Assembly: GCA_963662155.1 (NCBI GenBank)
Contig: OY759261.1
Location: 33,522,522-33,586,521 of the forward strand
Direction of reading: 5' to 3'
Origin: Lamellibrachia columna
Lineage: Eukaryota; Annelida; Polychaeta; Sabellida; Siboglinidae
DNA length: 64,000 nt
Shown: positions 14,301 through 29,300 of the stretch, one piece after another
Position numbering within the stretch: position 1 is the stretch's first letter
How the letters are laid out: each line of letters starts with the position of its first letter
Program-made: the position numbers and the translations under genes
Notes under the pieces: generated by a model
What the model was told of the DNA's origin: nothing
What the model saw: only the letters and a program-made list of their open reading frames with translations
The model's database searches: none

Positions 14301-17300
14301 CATCACCTCACTTCATGATTACAAGTTACAAGTTAATATAATAAGTACATAGAGGGTAGATCCCTGTTGTTAATGTAGAGTGTGTCATTGTATTACATCA
14401 CCTCACTTCATGATTACAAGTTACAAGTTAATATAGTAACTACATAGAGGGTGGATCCCTGTTGTTAATGTAGAGTGTGTCATCGTATTACATCACCTCA
14501 CTTCATGATTACAAGTTACAAGTTAATATAATAAGTACATAGAGGGTGGATCCCTGTTGTTAATGTAGAGTGTGTCATCGTATTACATCACCTCACTTCA
14601 TGGTTACAAGTGACAAGTTAATATAATAAGTACATAGAGGGTGGATCCCTGTTGTTAATGTAGAGTGTGTCATTGTATTACATCACCTCACTTCATGATT
14701 ACATGTTACAAGTTAATATAATAAGTACATAGAGGGTGGATCCTTGTTGTTAATGTAGAGTGTGTCATTGTATTACATCACCTCACTTCATGATTACAAG
14801 TTACAAGTTAATATAATAAGTACATAGAGGGTGGATCCCTGTTGTTAATGTAGAGTGTGTCATCGTATTACATCACCTCACTTCATGATTACATGTTACA
14901 AGTTAATATAATAAGTACATAGAGGGTGGATCCCTGTTGTTAATGTAGAGTGTGTCATTGTATTACATCACCTCATTTCATGATTACAAGTTACAAGTTA
15001 ATATAATAAGTACATAGAGGGTAGATCCCTGTTGTTAATGTAGAGTGTGTCATTGTATTACATCACCACACTTCATGATTACAAGTTACAAGTGGATCCC
15101 TGTTGTTAATGTAGAGTGTGTCATTGTATTACATCACCTCACTTCATGATTACAAGTTACAAGTGGATCCCTGTTGTTAATGTAGAGTGTGTCATTGTAT
15201 TACATCACCTCACTTCACGATTACAAGCTACAAGTTAATATAATAAGTACATAGAGGGTAGATCCCTGTTGTTAATGTAGAGTGTGTCATTGTATTACAT
15301 CACCTCACTTCATGATTACAAGTTACAAGTTAATATAATAAGTACATAGAGGGTAGATCCCTGTTGTTAATGTAGAGTGTGTCATTGTATTACATCACCT
15401 CACTTCATGATTACAAGTTACAAGTTAATATAGTAACTACATAGAGGGTGGATCCCTGTTGTTAATGTAGAGTGTGTCATCGTATTACATCACCTCACTT
15501 CATGATTACAAGTTACAAGTTAATATAATAAGTACATAGAGGGTGGATCCCTGTTGTTAATGTAGAGTGTGTCATCGTATTACATCACCTCACTTCATGG
15601 TTACAAGTGACAAGTTAATATAATAAGTACATAGAGGGTGGATCCCTGTTGTTAATGTAGAGTGTGTCATTGTATTACATCACCTCACTTCATGATTACA
15701 TGTTACAAGTTAATATAATAAGTACATAGAGGGTGGATCCCTGTTGTTAATGTAGAGTGTGTCATCGTATTACATCACCTCACTTCATGGTTACAAGTGA
15801 CAAGTTAATATAATAAGTACATAGAGGGTGGATCCCTGTTGTTAATGTAGAGTGTGTCATTGTATTACATCACCTCACTTCATGATTACATGTTACAAGT
15901 TAATATAATAAGTACATAGAGGGTGGATCCCTGTTGTTAATGTAGAGTGTGTCATTGTATTACATCACCTCACTTCATGATTACAAGTTACAAGTTAATA
16001 TAATAAGTACATAGAGGGTGGATCCCTGTTGTTAATGTAGAGTGTGTCATCATATTACATCACCTCACTTCATGATTACATGTTACAAGTTAATATAATA
16101 AGTACATAGAGGGTGGATCCCTGTTGTTAATGTAGAGTGTGTCATTGTATTACATCACCTCATTTCATGATTACAAGTTACAAGTTAATATAATAAGTAC
16201 ATAGAGGGTAGATCCCTGTTGTTAATGTAGAGTGTGTCATTGTATTACATCACCTCATTTCATGATTACAAGTTACAAGTTAATATAATAAGTACATAGA
16301 GGGTGGATCCCTGTTGTTAATGTAGAGTGTGTCATTGTATTACATCACCTCACTTCATGATTACAAGTTACAAGTTAATATAATAAGTACATAGAGGGTA
16401 GATCCCTGTTGTTAATGTAGAGTGTGTCATTGTATTACATCACCTCACTTCATGATTACAAGTTACAAGTTAATATAGTAACTACATAGAGGGTGGATCC
16501 CTGTTGTTAATGTAGAGTGTGTCATCGTATTACATCACCTCACTTCATGATTACAAGTTACAAGTTAATATAATAAGTACATAGAGGGTGGATCCCTGTT
16601 GTTAATGTAGAGTGTGTCATCGTATTACATCACCTCACTTCATGGTTACAAGTGACAAGTTAATATAATAAGTACATAGAGGGTGGATCCCTGTTGTTAA
16701 TGTAGAGTGTGTCATTGTATTACATCACCTCACTTCATGATTACATGTTACAAGTTAATATAATAAGTACATAGAGGGTGGATCCTTGTTGTTAATGTAG
16801 AGTGTGTCATTGTATTACATCACCTCACTTCATGATTACAAGTTACAAGTTAATATAATAAGTACATAGAGGGTGGATCCCTGTTGTTAATGTAGAGTGT
16901 GTCATCGTATTACATCACCTCACTTCATGATTACATGTTACAAGTTAATATAATAAGTACATAGAGGGTGGATCCCTGTTGTTAATGTAGAGTGTGTCAT
17001 TGTATTACATCACCTCATTTCATGATTACAAGTTACAAGTTAATATAATAAGTACATAGAGGGTAGATCCCTGTTGTTAATGTAGAGTGTGTCATTGTAT
17101 TACATCACCACACTTCATGATTACAAGTTACAAGTGGATCCCTGTTGTTAATGTAGAGTGTGTCATTGTATTACATCACCTCACTTCATGATTACAAGTT
17201 ACAAGTGGATCCCTGTTGTTAATGTAGAGTGTGTCATTGTATTACATCACCTCACTTCACGATTACAAGCTACAAGTTAATATAATAAGTACATAGAGGG

Positions 17301-20300
17301 TAGATCCCTGTTGTTAATGTAGAGTGTGTCATTGTATTACATCACCTCACTTCATGATTACAAGTTACAAGTTAATATAATAAGTACATAGAGGGTAGAT
17401 CCCTGTTGTTAATGTAGAGTGTGTCATTGTATTACATCACCTCACTTCATGATTACAAGTTACAAGTTAATATAGTAACTACATAGAGGGTGGATCCCTG
17501 TTGTTAATGTAGAGTGTGTCATCGTATTACATCACCTCACTTCATGATTACAAGTTACAAGTTAATATAATAAGTACATAGAGGGTGGATCCCTGTTGTT
17601 AATGTAGAGTGTGTCATCGTATTACATCACCTCACTTCATGGTTACAAGTGACAAGTTAATATAATAAGTACATAGAGGGTGGATCCCTGTTGTTAATGT
17701 AGAGTGTGTCATTGTATTACATCACCTCACTTCATGATTACATGTTACAAGTTAATATAATAAGTACATAGAGGGTGGATCCCTGTTGTTAATGTAGAGT
17801 GTGTCATCGTATTACATCACCTCACTTCATGGTTACAAGTGACAAGTTAATATAATAAGTACATAGAGGGTGGATCCCTGTTGTTAATGTAGAGTGTGTC
17901 ATTGTATTACATCACCTCACTTCATGATTACATGTTACAAGTTAATATAATAAGTACATAGAGGGTGGATCCCTGTTGTTAATGTAGAGTGTGTCATTGT
18001 ATTACATCACCTCACTTCATGATTACAAGTTACAAGTTAATATAATAAGTACATAGAGGGTGGATCCCTGTTGTTAATGTAGAGTGTGTCATCATATTAC
18101 ATCACCTCACTTCATGATTACATGTTACAAGTTAATATAATAAGTACATAGAGGGTGGATCCCTGTTGTTAATGTAGAGTGTGTCATTGTATTACATCAC
18201 CTCATTTCATGATTACAAGTTACAAGTTAATATAATAAGTACATAGAGGGTAGATCCCTGTTGTTAATGTAGAGTGTGTCATTGTATTACATCACCTCAT
18301 TTCATGATTACAAGTTACAAGTTAATATAATAAGTACATAGAGGGTGGATCCCTGTTGTTAATGTAGAGTGTGTCATTGTATTACATCACCTCACTTCAT
18401 GATTACAAGTTACAAGTTAATATAATAAGTACATAGAGGACGGATCCCTGTTGTTAATGTAGAGTGTGTCATCGTATTACATCACCTCACTTCATGATTA
18501 CAAGTTACAAGTTAATATAATAAGTACATAGAGGGTGGATCCCTGTTGTTAATGTAGAGAGTGTCATCGTATTACATCACCTCACTTCATGGTTACAAGT
18601 GACAAGTTAATATAATAAGTACATAGAGGGTGGATCCCTGTTGTTAATGTAGAGTGTGTCATTGTATTACATCACCTCACTTCATGATTACATGTTACAA
18701 GTTAATATAATAAGTACATAGAGGGTGGATCCTTGTTGTTAATGTAGAGTGTGTCATTGTATTACATCACCTCACTTCATGATTACAAGTTACAAGTTAA
18801 TATAATAAGTACATAGAGGGTGGATCCCTGTTGTTAATGTAGAGTGTGTCATCGTATTACATCACCTCACTTCATGATTACATGTTACAAGTTAATATAA
18901 TAAGTACATAGAGGGTGGATCCCTGTTGTTAATGTAGAGTGTGTCATTGTATTACATCACCTCATTTCATGATTACAAGTTACAAGTTAATATAATAAGT
19001 ACATAGAGGGTAGATCCCTGTTGTTAATGTAGAGTGTGTCATTGTATTACATCACCACACTTCATGATTACAAGTTACAAGTGGATCCCTGTTGTTAATG
19101 TAGAGTGTGTCATTGTATTACATCACCTCACTTCATGATTACAAGTTACAAGTGGATCCCTGTTGTTAATGTAGAGTGTGTCATTGTATTACATCACCTC
19201 ACTTCACGATTACAAGCTACAAGTTAATATAATAAGTACATAGAGGGTAGATCCCTGTTGTTAATGTAGAGTGTGTCATTGTATTACATCACCTCACTTC
19301 ATGATTACAAGTTACAAGTTAATATAATAAGTACATAGAGGGTAGATCCCTGTTGTTAATGTAGAGTGTGTCATTGTATTACATCACCTCACTTCATGAT
19401 TACAAGTTACAAGTTAATATAGAAACTACATAGAGGGTGGATCCCTGTTGTTAATGTAGAGTGTGTCATCGTATTACATCACCTCACTTCATGATTACAA
19501 GTTACAAGTTAATATAATAAGTACATAGAGGGTGGATCCCTGTTGTTAATGTAGAGTGTGTCATCGTATTACATCACCTCACTTCATGGTTACAAGTGAC
19601 AAGTTAATATAATAAGTACATAGAGGGTGGATCCCTGTTGTTAATGTAGAGTGTGTCATTGTATTACATCACCTCACTTCATGATTACATGTTACAAGTT
19701 AATATAATAAGTACATAGAGGGTGGATCCCTGTTGTTAATGTAGAGTGTGTCATTGTATTACATCACCTCACTTCATGATTACAAGTTACAAGTTAATAT
19801 AATAAGTACATAGAGGGTGGATCCCTGTTGTTAATGTAGAGTGTGTCATCGTATTACATCACCTCACTTCATGATTACATGTTACAAGTTAATATAATAA
19901 GTACATAGAGGGTGGATCCCTGTTGTTAATGTAGAGTGTGTCATTGTATTACATCACCTCATTTCATGATTACAAGTTACAAGTTAATATAATAAGTACA
20001 TAGAGGGTAGATCCCTGTTGTTAATGTAGAGTGTGTCATTGTATTACATCACCTCACTTCATGATTACAAGTTACAAGTGGATCCCTGTTGGTAATGTAG
20101 AGTGTGTCATTGTATTACATCACCTCACTTCATGATTACAAGTTACAAGTGGATCCCTGTTGTTAATGTAGAGTGTGTCATTGTATTACATCACCTCACT
20201 TCACAATTACAAGCTACAAGTTAATATAATAAGTACATAGAGGGTGGATCCCTGTTGTTAATGTAGAGTGTGTCATTGTATTACATCACCTCACTTCATG

Positions 20301-23300
20301 ATTACATGTTACAAGTTAATATAATAAGTACATAGAGGGTGGATCCTTGTTGTTAATGTAGAGTGTGTCATTGTATTACATCACCTCACTTCATGATTAC
20401 AAGTTACAAGTTAATATAATAAGTACATAGAGGGTGGATCCCTGTTGTTAATGTAGAGTGTGTCATCGTATTACATCACCTCACTTCATGATTACATGTT
20501 ACAAGTTAATATAATAAGTACATAGAGGGTGGATCCCTGTTGTTAATGTAGAGTGTGTCATTGTATTACATCACCTCATTTCATGATTACAAGTTACAAG
20601 TTAATATAATAAGTACATAGAGGGTAGATCCCTGTTGTTAATGTAGAGTGTGTCATTGTATTACATCACCACACTTCATGATTACAAGTTACAAGTGGAT
20701 CCCTGTTGTTAATGTAGAGTGTGTCATTGTATTACATCACCTCACTTCATGATTACAAGTTACAAGTGGATCCCTGTTGTTAATGTAGAGTGTGTCATTG
20801 TATTACATCACCTCACTTCACGATTACAAGCTACAAGTTAATATAATAAGTACATAGAGGGTAGATCCCTGTTGTTAATGTAGAGTGTGTCATTGTATTA
20901 CATCACCTCACTTCATGATTACAAGTTACAAGTTAATATAATAAGTACATAGAGGGTAGATCCCTGTTGTTAATGTAGAGTGTGTCATTGTATTACATCA
21001 CCTCACTTCATGATTACAAGTTACAAGTTAATATAGTAACTACATAGAGGGTGGATCCCTGTTGTTAATGTAGAGTGTGTCATCGTATTACATCACCTCA
21101 CTTCATGATTACAAGTTACAAGTTAATATAATAAGTACATAGAGGGTGGATCCCTGTTGTTAATGTAGAGTGTGTCATCGTATTACATCACCTCACTTCA
21201 TGGTTACAAGTGACAAGTTAATATAATAAGTACATAGAGGGTGGATCCCTGTTGTTAATGTAGAGTGTGTCATTGTATTACATCACCTCACTTCATGATT
21301 ACATGTTACAAGTTAATATAATAAGTACATAGAGGGTGGATCCTTGTTGTTAATGTAGAGTGTGTCATTGTATTACATCACCTCACTTCATGATTACAAG
21401 TTACAAGTTAATATAATAAGTACATAGAGGGTGGATCCCTGTTGTTAATGTAGAGTGTGTCATCGTATTACATCACCTCACTTCATGATTACATGTTACA
21501 AGTTAATATAATAAGTACATAGAGGGTGGATCCCTGTTGTTAATGTAGAGTGTGTCATTGTATTACATCACCTCATTTCATGATTACAAGTTACAAGTTA
21601 ATATAATAAGTACATAGAGGGTAGATCCCTGTTGTTAATGTAGAGTGTGTCATTGTATTACATCACCACACTTCATGATTACAAGTTACAAGTGGATCCC
21701 TGTTGTTAATGTAGAGTGTGTCATTGTATTACATCACCTCACTTCATGATTACAAGTTACAAGTGGATCCCTGTTGTTAATGTAGAGTGTGTCATTGTAT
21801 TACATCACCTCACTTCACGATTACAAGCTACAAGTTAATATAATAAGTACATAGAGGGTAGATCCCTGTTGTTAATGTAGAGTGTGTCATTGTATTACAT
21901 CACCTCACTTCATGATTACAAGTTACAAGTTAATATAATAAGTACATAGAGGGTAGATCCCTGTTGTTAATGTAGAGTGTGTCATTGTATTACATCACCT
22001 CACTTCATGATTACAAGTTACAAGTTAATATAGTAACTACATAGAGGGTGGATCCCTGTTGTTAATGTAGAGTGTGTCATCGTATTACATCACCTCACTT
22101 CATGATTACAAGTTACAAGTTAATATAATAAGTACATAGAGGGTGGATCCCTGTTGTTAATGTAGAGTGTGTCATCGTATTACATCACCTCACTTCATGG
22201 TTACAAGTGACAAGTTAATATAATAAGTACATAGAGGGTGGATCCCTGTTGTTAATGTAGAGTGTGTCATTGTATTACATCACCTCACTTCATGATTACA
22301 TGTTACAAGTTAATATAATAAGTACATAGAGGGTGGATCCCTGTTGTTAATGTAGAGTGTGTCATCGTATTACATCACCTCACTTCATGGTTACAAGTGA
22401 CAAGTTAATATAATAAGTACATAGAGGGTGGATCCCTGTTGTTAATGTAGAGTGTGTCATTGTATTACATCACCTCACTTCATGATTACATGTTACAAGT
22501 TAATATAATAAGTACATAGAGGGTGGATCCCTGTTGTTAATGTAGAGTGTGTCATTGTATTACATCACCTCACTTCATGATTACAAGTTACAAGTTAATA
22601 TAATAAGTACATAGAGGGTGGATCCCTGTTGTTAATGTAGAGTGTGTCATCATATTACATCACCTCACTTCATGATTACATGTTACAAGTTAATATAATA
22701 AGTACATAGAGGGTGGATCCCTGTTGTTAATGTAGAGTGTGTCATTGTATTACATCACCTCATTTCATGATTACAAGTTACAAGTTAATATAATAAGTAC
22801 ATAGAGGGTAGATCCCTGTTGTTAATGTAGAGTGTGTCATTGTATTACATCACCTCATTTCATGATTACAAGTTACAAGTTAATATAATAAGTACATAGA
22901 GGGTGGATCCCTGTTGTTAATGTAGAGTGTGTCATTGTATTACATCACCTCACTTCATGATTACAAGTTACAAGTTAATATAATAAGTACATAGAGGGTA
23001 GATCCCTGTTGTTAATGTAGAGTGTGTCATTGTATTACATCACCTCACTTCATGATTACAAGTTACAAGTTAATATAGTAACTACATAGAGGGTGGATCC
23101 CTGTTGTTAATGTAGAGTGTGTCATCGTATTACATCACCTCACTTCATGATTACAAGTTACAAGTTAATATAATAAGTACATAGAGGGTGGATCCCTGTT
23201 GTTAATGTAGAGTGTGTCATCGTATTACATCACCTCACTTCATGGTTACAAGTGACAAGTTAATATAATAAGTACATAGAGGGTGGATCCCTGTTGTTAA

Positions 23301-26300
23301 TGTAGAGTGTGTCATTGTATTACATCACCTCACTTCATGATTACATGTTACAAGTTAATATAATAAGTACATAGAGGGTGGATCCTTGTTGTTAATGTAG
23401 AGTGTGTCATTGTATTACATCACCTCACTTCATGATTACAAGTTACAAGTTAATATAATAAGTACATAGAGGGTGGATCCCTGTTGTTAATGTAGAGTGT
23501 GTCATCGTATTACATCACCTCACTTCATGATTACATGTTACAAGTTAATATAATAAGTACATAGAGGGTGGATCCCTGTTGTTAATGTAGAGTGTGTCAT
23601 TGTATTACATCACCTCATTTCATGATTACAAGTTACAAGTTAATATAATAAGTACATAGAGGGTAGATCCCTGTTGTTAATGTAGAGTGTGTCATTGTAT
23701 TACATCACCACACTTCATGATTACAAGTTACAAGTGGATCCCTGTTGTTAATGTAGAGTGTGTCATTGTATTACATCACCTCACTTCATGATTACAAGTT
23801 ACAAGTGGATCCCTGTTGTTAATGTAGAGTGTGTCATTGTATTACATCACCTCACTTCACGATTACAAGCTACAAGTTAATATAATAAGTACATAGAGGG
23901 TAGATCCCTGTTGTTAATGTAGAGTGTGTCATTGTATTACATCACCTCACTTCATGATTACAAGTTACAAGTTAATATAATAAGTACATAGAGGGTAGAT
24001 CCCTGTTGTTAATGTAGAGTGTGTCATTGTATTACATCACCTCACTTCATGATTACAAGTTACAAGTTAATATAGTAACTACATAGAGGGTGGATCCCTG
24101 TTGTTAATGTAGAGTGTGTCATCGTATTACATCACCTCACTTCATGATTACAAGTTACAAGTTAATATAATAAGTACATAGAGGGTGGATCCCTGTTGTT
24201 AATGTAGAGTGTGTCATCGTATTACATCACCTCACTTCATGGTTACAAGTGACAAGTTAATATAATAAGTACATAGAGGGTGGATCCCTGTTGTTAATGT
24301 AGAGTGTGTCATTGTATTACATCACCTTACTTCATGATTACATGTTACAAGTTAATATAATAAGTACATAGAGGGTGGATCCCTGTTGTTAATGTAGAGT
24401 GTGTCATCGTATTACATCACCTCACTTCATGGTTACAAGTGACAAGTTAATATAATCAGTACATAGAGGGTGGATCCCTGTTGTTAATGTAGAGTGTGTC
24501 ATTGTATTACATCACCTCACTTCATGATTACATGTTACAAGTTAATATAATAAGTACATAGAGGGTGGATCCCTGTTGTTAATGTAGAGTGTGTCATTGT
24601 ATTACATCACCTCACTTCATGATTACAAGTTACAAGTTAATATAATAAGTACATAGAGGGTGGATCCCTGTTGTTAATGTAGAGTGTGTCATCATATTAC
24701 ATCACCTCACTTCATGATTACATGTTACAAGTTAATATAATAAGTACATAGAGGGTGGATCCCTGTTGTTAATGTAGAGTGTGTCATTGTATTACATCAC
24801 CTCATTTCATGATTACAAGTTACAAGTTAATATAATAAGTACATAGAGGGTAGATCCCTGTTGTTAATGTAGAGTGTGTCATTGTATTACATCACCTCAT
24901 TTCATGATTACAAGTTACAAGTTAATATAATAAGTACATAGAGGGTGGATCCCTGTTGTTAATGTAGAGTGTGTCATTGTATTACATCACCTCACTTCAT
25001 GATTACAAGTTACAAGTTAATATAATAAGTACATAGAGGACGGATCCCTGTTGTTAATGTAGAGTGTGTCATCGTATTACATCACCTCACTTCATGATTA
25101 CAAGTTACAAGTTAATATAATAAGTACATAGAGGGTGGATCCCTGTTGTTAATGTAGAGAGTGTCATCGTATTACATCACCTCACTTCATGGTTACAAGT
25201 GACAAGTTAATATAATAAGTACATAGAGGGTGGATCCCTGTTGTTAATGTAGAGTGTGTCATTGTATTACATCACCTCACTTCATGATTACATGTTACAA
25301 GTTAATATAATAAGTACATAGAGGGTGGATCCTTGTTGTTAATGTAGAGTGTGTCATTGTATTACATCACCTCACTTCATGATTACAAGTTACAAGTTAA
25401 TATAATAAGTACATAGAGGGTGGATCCCTGTTGTTAATGTAGAGTGTGTCATCGTATTACATCACCTCACTTCATGATTACATGTTACAAGTTAATATAA
25501 TAAGTACATAGAGGGTGGATCCCTGTTGTTAATGTAGAGTGTGTCATTGTATTACATCACCTCATTTCATGATTACAAGTTACAAGTTAATATAATAAGT
25601 ACATAGAGGGTAGATCTCTGTTGTTAATGTAGAGTGTGTCATTGTATTACATCACCACACTTCATGATTACAAGTTACAAGTGGATCCCTGTTGTTAATG
25701 TAGAGTGTGTCATTGTATTACATCACCTCACTTCATGATTACAAGTTACAAGTGGATCCCTGTTGTTAATGTAGAGTGTGTCATTGTATTACATCACCTC
25801 ACTTCACGATTACAAGCTACAAGTTAATATAATAAGTACATAGAGGGTAGATCCCTGTTGTTAATGTAGAGTGTGTCATTGTATTACATCACCTCACTTC
25901 ATGATTACAAGTTACAAGTTAATATAATAAGTACATAGAGGGTAGATCCCTGTTGTTAATGTAGAGTGTGTCATTGTATTACATCACCTCACTTCATGAT
26001 TACAAGTTACAAGTTAATATAGTAACTACATAGAGGGTGGATCCCTGTTGTTAATGTAGAGTGTGTCATCGTATTACATCACCTCACTTCATGATTACAA
26101 GTTACAAGTTAATATAATAAGTACATAGAGGGTGGATCCCTGTTGTTAATGTAGAGTGTGTCATCGTATTACATCACCTCACTTCATGGTTACAAGTGAC
26201 AAGTTAATATAATAAGTACATAGAGGGTGGATCCCTGTTGTTAATGTAGAGTGTGTCATTGTATTACATCACCTCACTTCATGATTACATGTTACAAGTT

Positions 26301-29300
26301 AATATAATAAGTACATAGAGGGTGGATCCCTGTTGTTAATGTAGAGTGTGTCATTGTATTACATCACCTCACTTCATGATTACAAGTTACAAGTTAATAT
26401 AATAAGTACATAGAGGGTGGATCCCTGTTGTTAATGTAGAGTGTGTCATCGTATTACATCACCTCACTTCATGATTACATGTTACAAGTTAATATAATAA
26501 GTACATAGAGGGTGGATCCCTGTTGTTAATGTAGAGTGTGTCATTGTATTACATCACCTCATTTCATGATTACAAGTTACAAGTTAATATAATAAGTACA
26601 TAGAGGGTAGATCCCTGTTGTTAATGTAGAGTGTGTCATTGTATTACATCACCTCACTTCATGATTACAAGTTACAAGTGGATCCCTGTTGGTAATGTAG
26701 AGTGTGTCATTGTATTACATCACCTCACTTCATGATTACAAGTTACAAGTGGATCCCTGTTGTTAATGTAGAGTGTGTCATTGTATTACATCACCTCACT
26801 TCACAATTACAAGCTACAAGTTAATATAATAAGTACATAGAGGGTAGATCCCTGTTGTTAATGTAGATTGTGTCATTGTATTACATCACCTCACTTCATG
26901 ATTACAAGTTACAAGTTAATATAATAAGTACATAGAGGGTAGATCCCTGTTGTTAATGTAGAGTGTGTCATTGTATTACATCACCTCACTTCATGATTAC
27001 AAGTTACAAGTTAATATAGTAACTACATAGAGGGTGGATCCCTGTTGTTAATGTAGAGTGTGTCATCGTATTACATCAACTCACTTCATGATTACAAGTT
27101 ACAAGTTAATATAATAAGTACATAGAGGGTGGATCCCTGTTGTTAATGTAGAGTGTGTCATCGTATTACATCACCTCACTTCATGGTTACAAGTGACAAG
27201 TTAATATAATAAGTACATAGAGGGTGGATCCCTGTTGTTAATGTAGAGTGTGTCATTGTATTACATCACCTCACTTCATGATTACATGTTACAAGTTAAT
27301 ATAATAAGTACATAGAGGGTGGATCCCTGTTGTTAATGTAGAGTGTGTCATTGTATTACATCACCTCACTTCATGATTACAAGTTACAAGTTAATATAAT
27401 AAGTACATAGAGGGTGGATCCCTGTTGTTAATGTAGAGTGTGTCATCGTATTACATCACCTCACTTCATGATTACATGTTACAAGTTAATATAATAAGTA
27501 CATAGAGGGTGGATCCCTGTTGTTAATGTAGAGTGTGTCATTGTATTACATCACCTCATTTCATGATTACAAGTTACAAGTTAATATAATAAGTACATAG
27601 AGGGTGGATCCCTGTTGTTAATGTAGAGTGTGTCATTGTATTACATCACCTCACTTCATGATTACAAGTTACAAGTTTATATAATAAGTACATAGAGGGT
27701 GGATCCCTGTTATTAATGTAGTGTGTCATTGTATTACATCACCTCACTTCATGATTACAAGTTACAAGTTTATATAATAAGTACATAGAGGGTGGATCCC
27801 TGTTGGTAATGTAGAGTGTGTCATTGTATTACATCACCTCACTTCATGATTACAAGTAACAAGTTTATATAATAAGTACATAGAGGGTAGATCCCTGTTG
27901 TTAATGTAGAGTTTGTCATTGTATTACATCACCTCATTTCATGATTACAAGTTACAAGTTAATATAATAAGTACATAGAGGGTGGATCCCTGTTGTTAAT
28001 GTAGAGTGTGTCATTGTATTACATCACCTCACTTCATGATTACAAGTTACAAGTTAATATAATAAGTACATAGAGGACGGATCCCTGTTGTTAATGTAGA
28101 GTGTGTCATCGTATTACATCACCTCACTTCATGATTACAAGTTACAAGTTAATATAATAAGTACATAGAGGGTGGATCCCTGTTGTTAATGTAGAGTGTG
28201 TCATCGTATTACATCACCTCACTTCATGGTTACAAGTGACAAGTTAATATAATAAGTACATAGAGGGTGGATCCCTGTTGTTAATGTAGAGTGTGTCATT
28301 GTATTACATCACCTCACTTCATGATTACATGTTACAAGTTAATATAATAAGTACATAGAGGGTGGATCTCTGTTGTTAATGTAGAGTGTGTCATTGTATT
28401 ACATCACCTCACTTCATGATTACAAGTTACAAGTTAATATAATAAGTACATAGAGGGTGGATCCCTGTTGTTAATGTAGAGTGTGTCATCATATTACATC
28501 ACCTCACTTCATGATTACATGTTACAAGTTAATATAATAAGTACATAGAGGGTGGATCCCTGTTGTTAATGTAGAGTGTGTCATTGTATTACATCACCTC
28601 ATTTCATGATTACAAGTTACAAGTTAATATAATAAGTACATAGAGGGTAGATCCCTGTTGTTAATGTAGAGTGTGTCATTGTATTACATCACCACACTTC
28701 ATGATTACAAGTTACAAGTGGATCCCTGTTGTTAATGTAGAGTGTGTCATTGTATTACATCACCTCACTTCATGATTACAAGTTACAAGTGGATCCCTGT
28801 TGTTAATGAAGAGAGTGTGTCATCGTATTACATCAACTCACTTCATGATTACAAGTTACAAGTTAATATAATAAGTACATAGAGGGTGGATCCCTGTTGT
28901 TAATGTAGAGTGTGTCATCGTATTACATCACCTCACTTCATGGTTACAAGTGACAAGTTAATATAATAAGTACATAGAGGGTGGATCCCTGTTGTTAATG
29001 TAGAGTGTGTCATTGTATTACATCACCTCACTTCATGATTACATGTTACAAGTTAATATAATAAGTACATAGAGGGTGGATCCCTGTTGTTAATGTAGAG
29101 TGTGTCATTGTATTACATCACCTCACTTCATGATTACAAGTTACAAGTTAATATAATAAGTACATAGAGGGTGGATCCCTGTTGTTAATGTAGAGTGTGT
29201 CATCGTATTACATCACCTCACTTCATGATTACATGTTACAAGTTAATATAATAAGTACATAGAGGGTGGATCCCTGTTGTTAATGTAGAGTGTGTCATTG

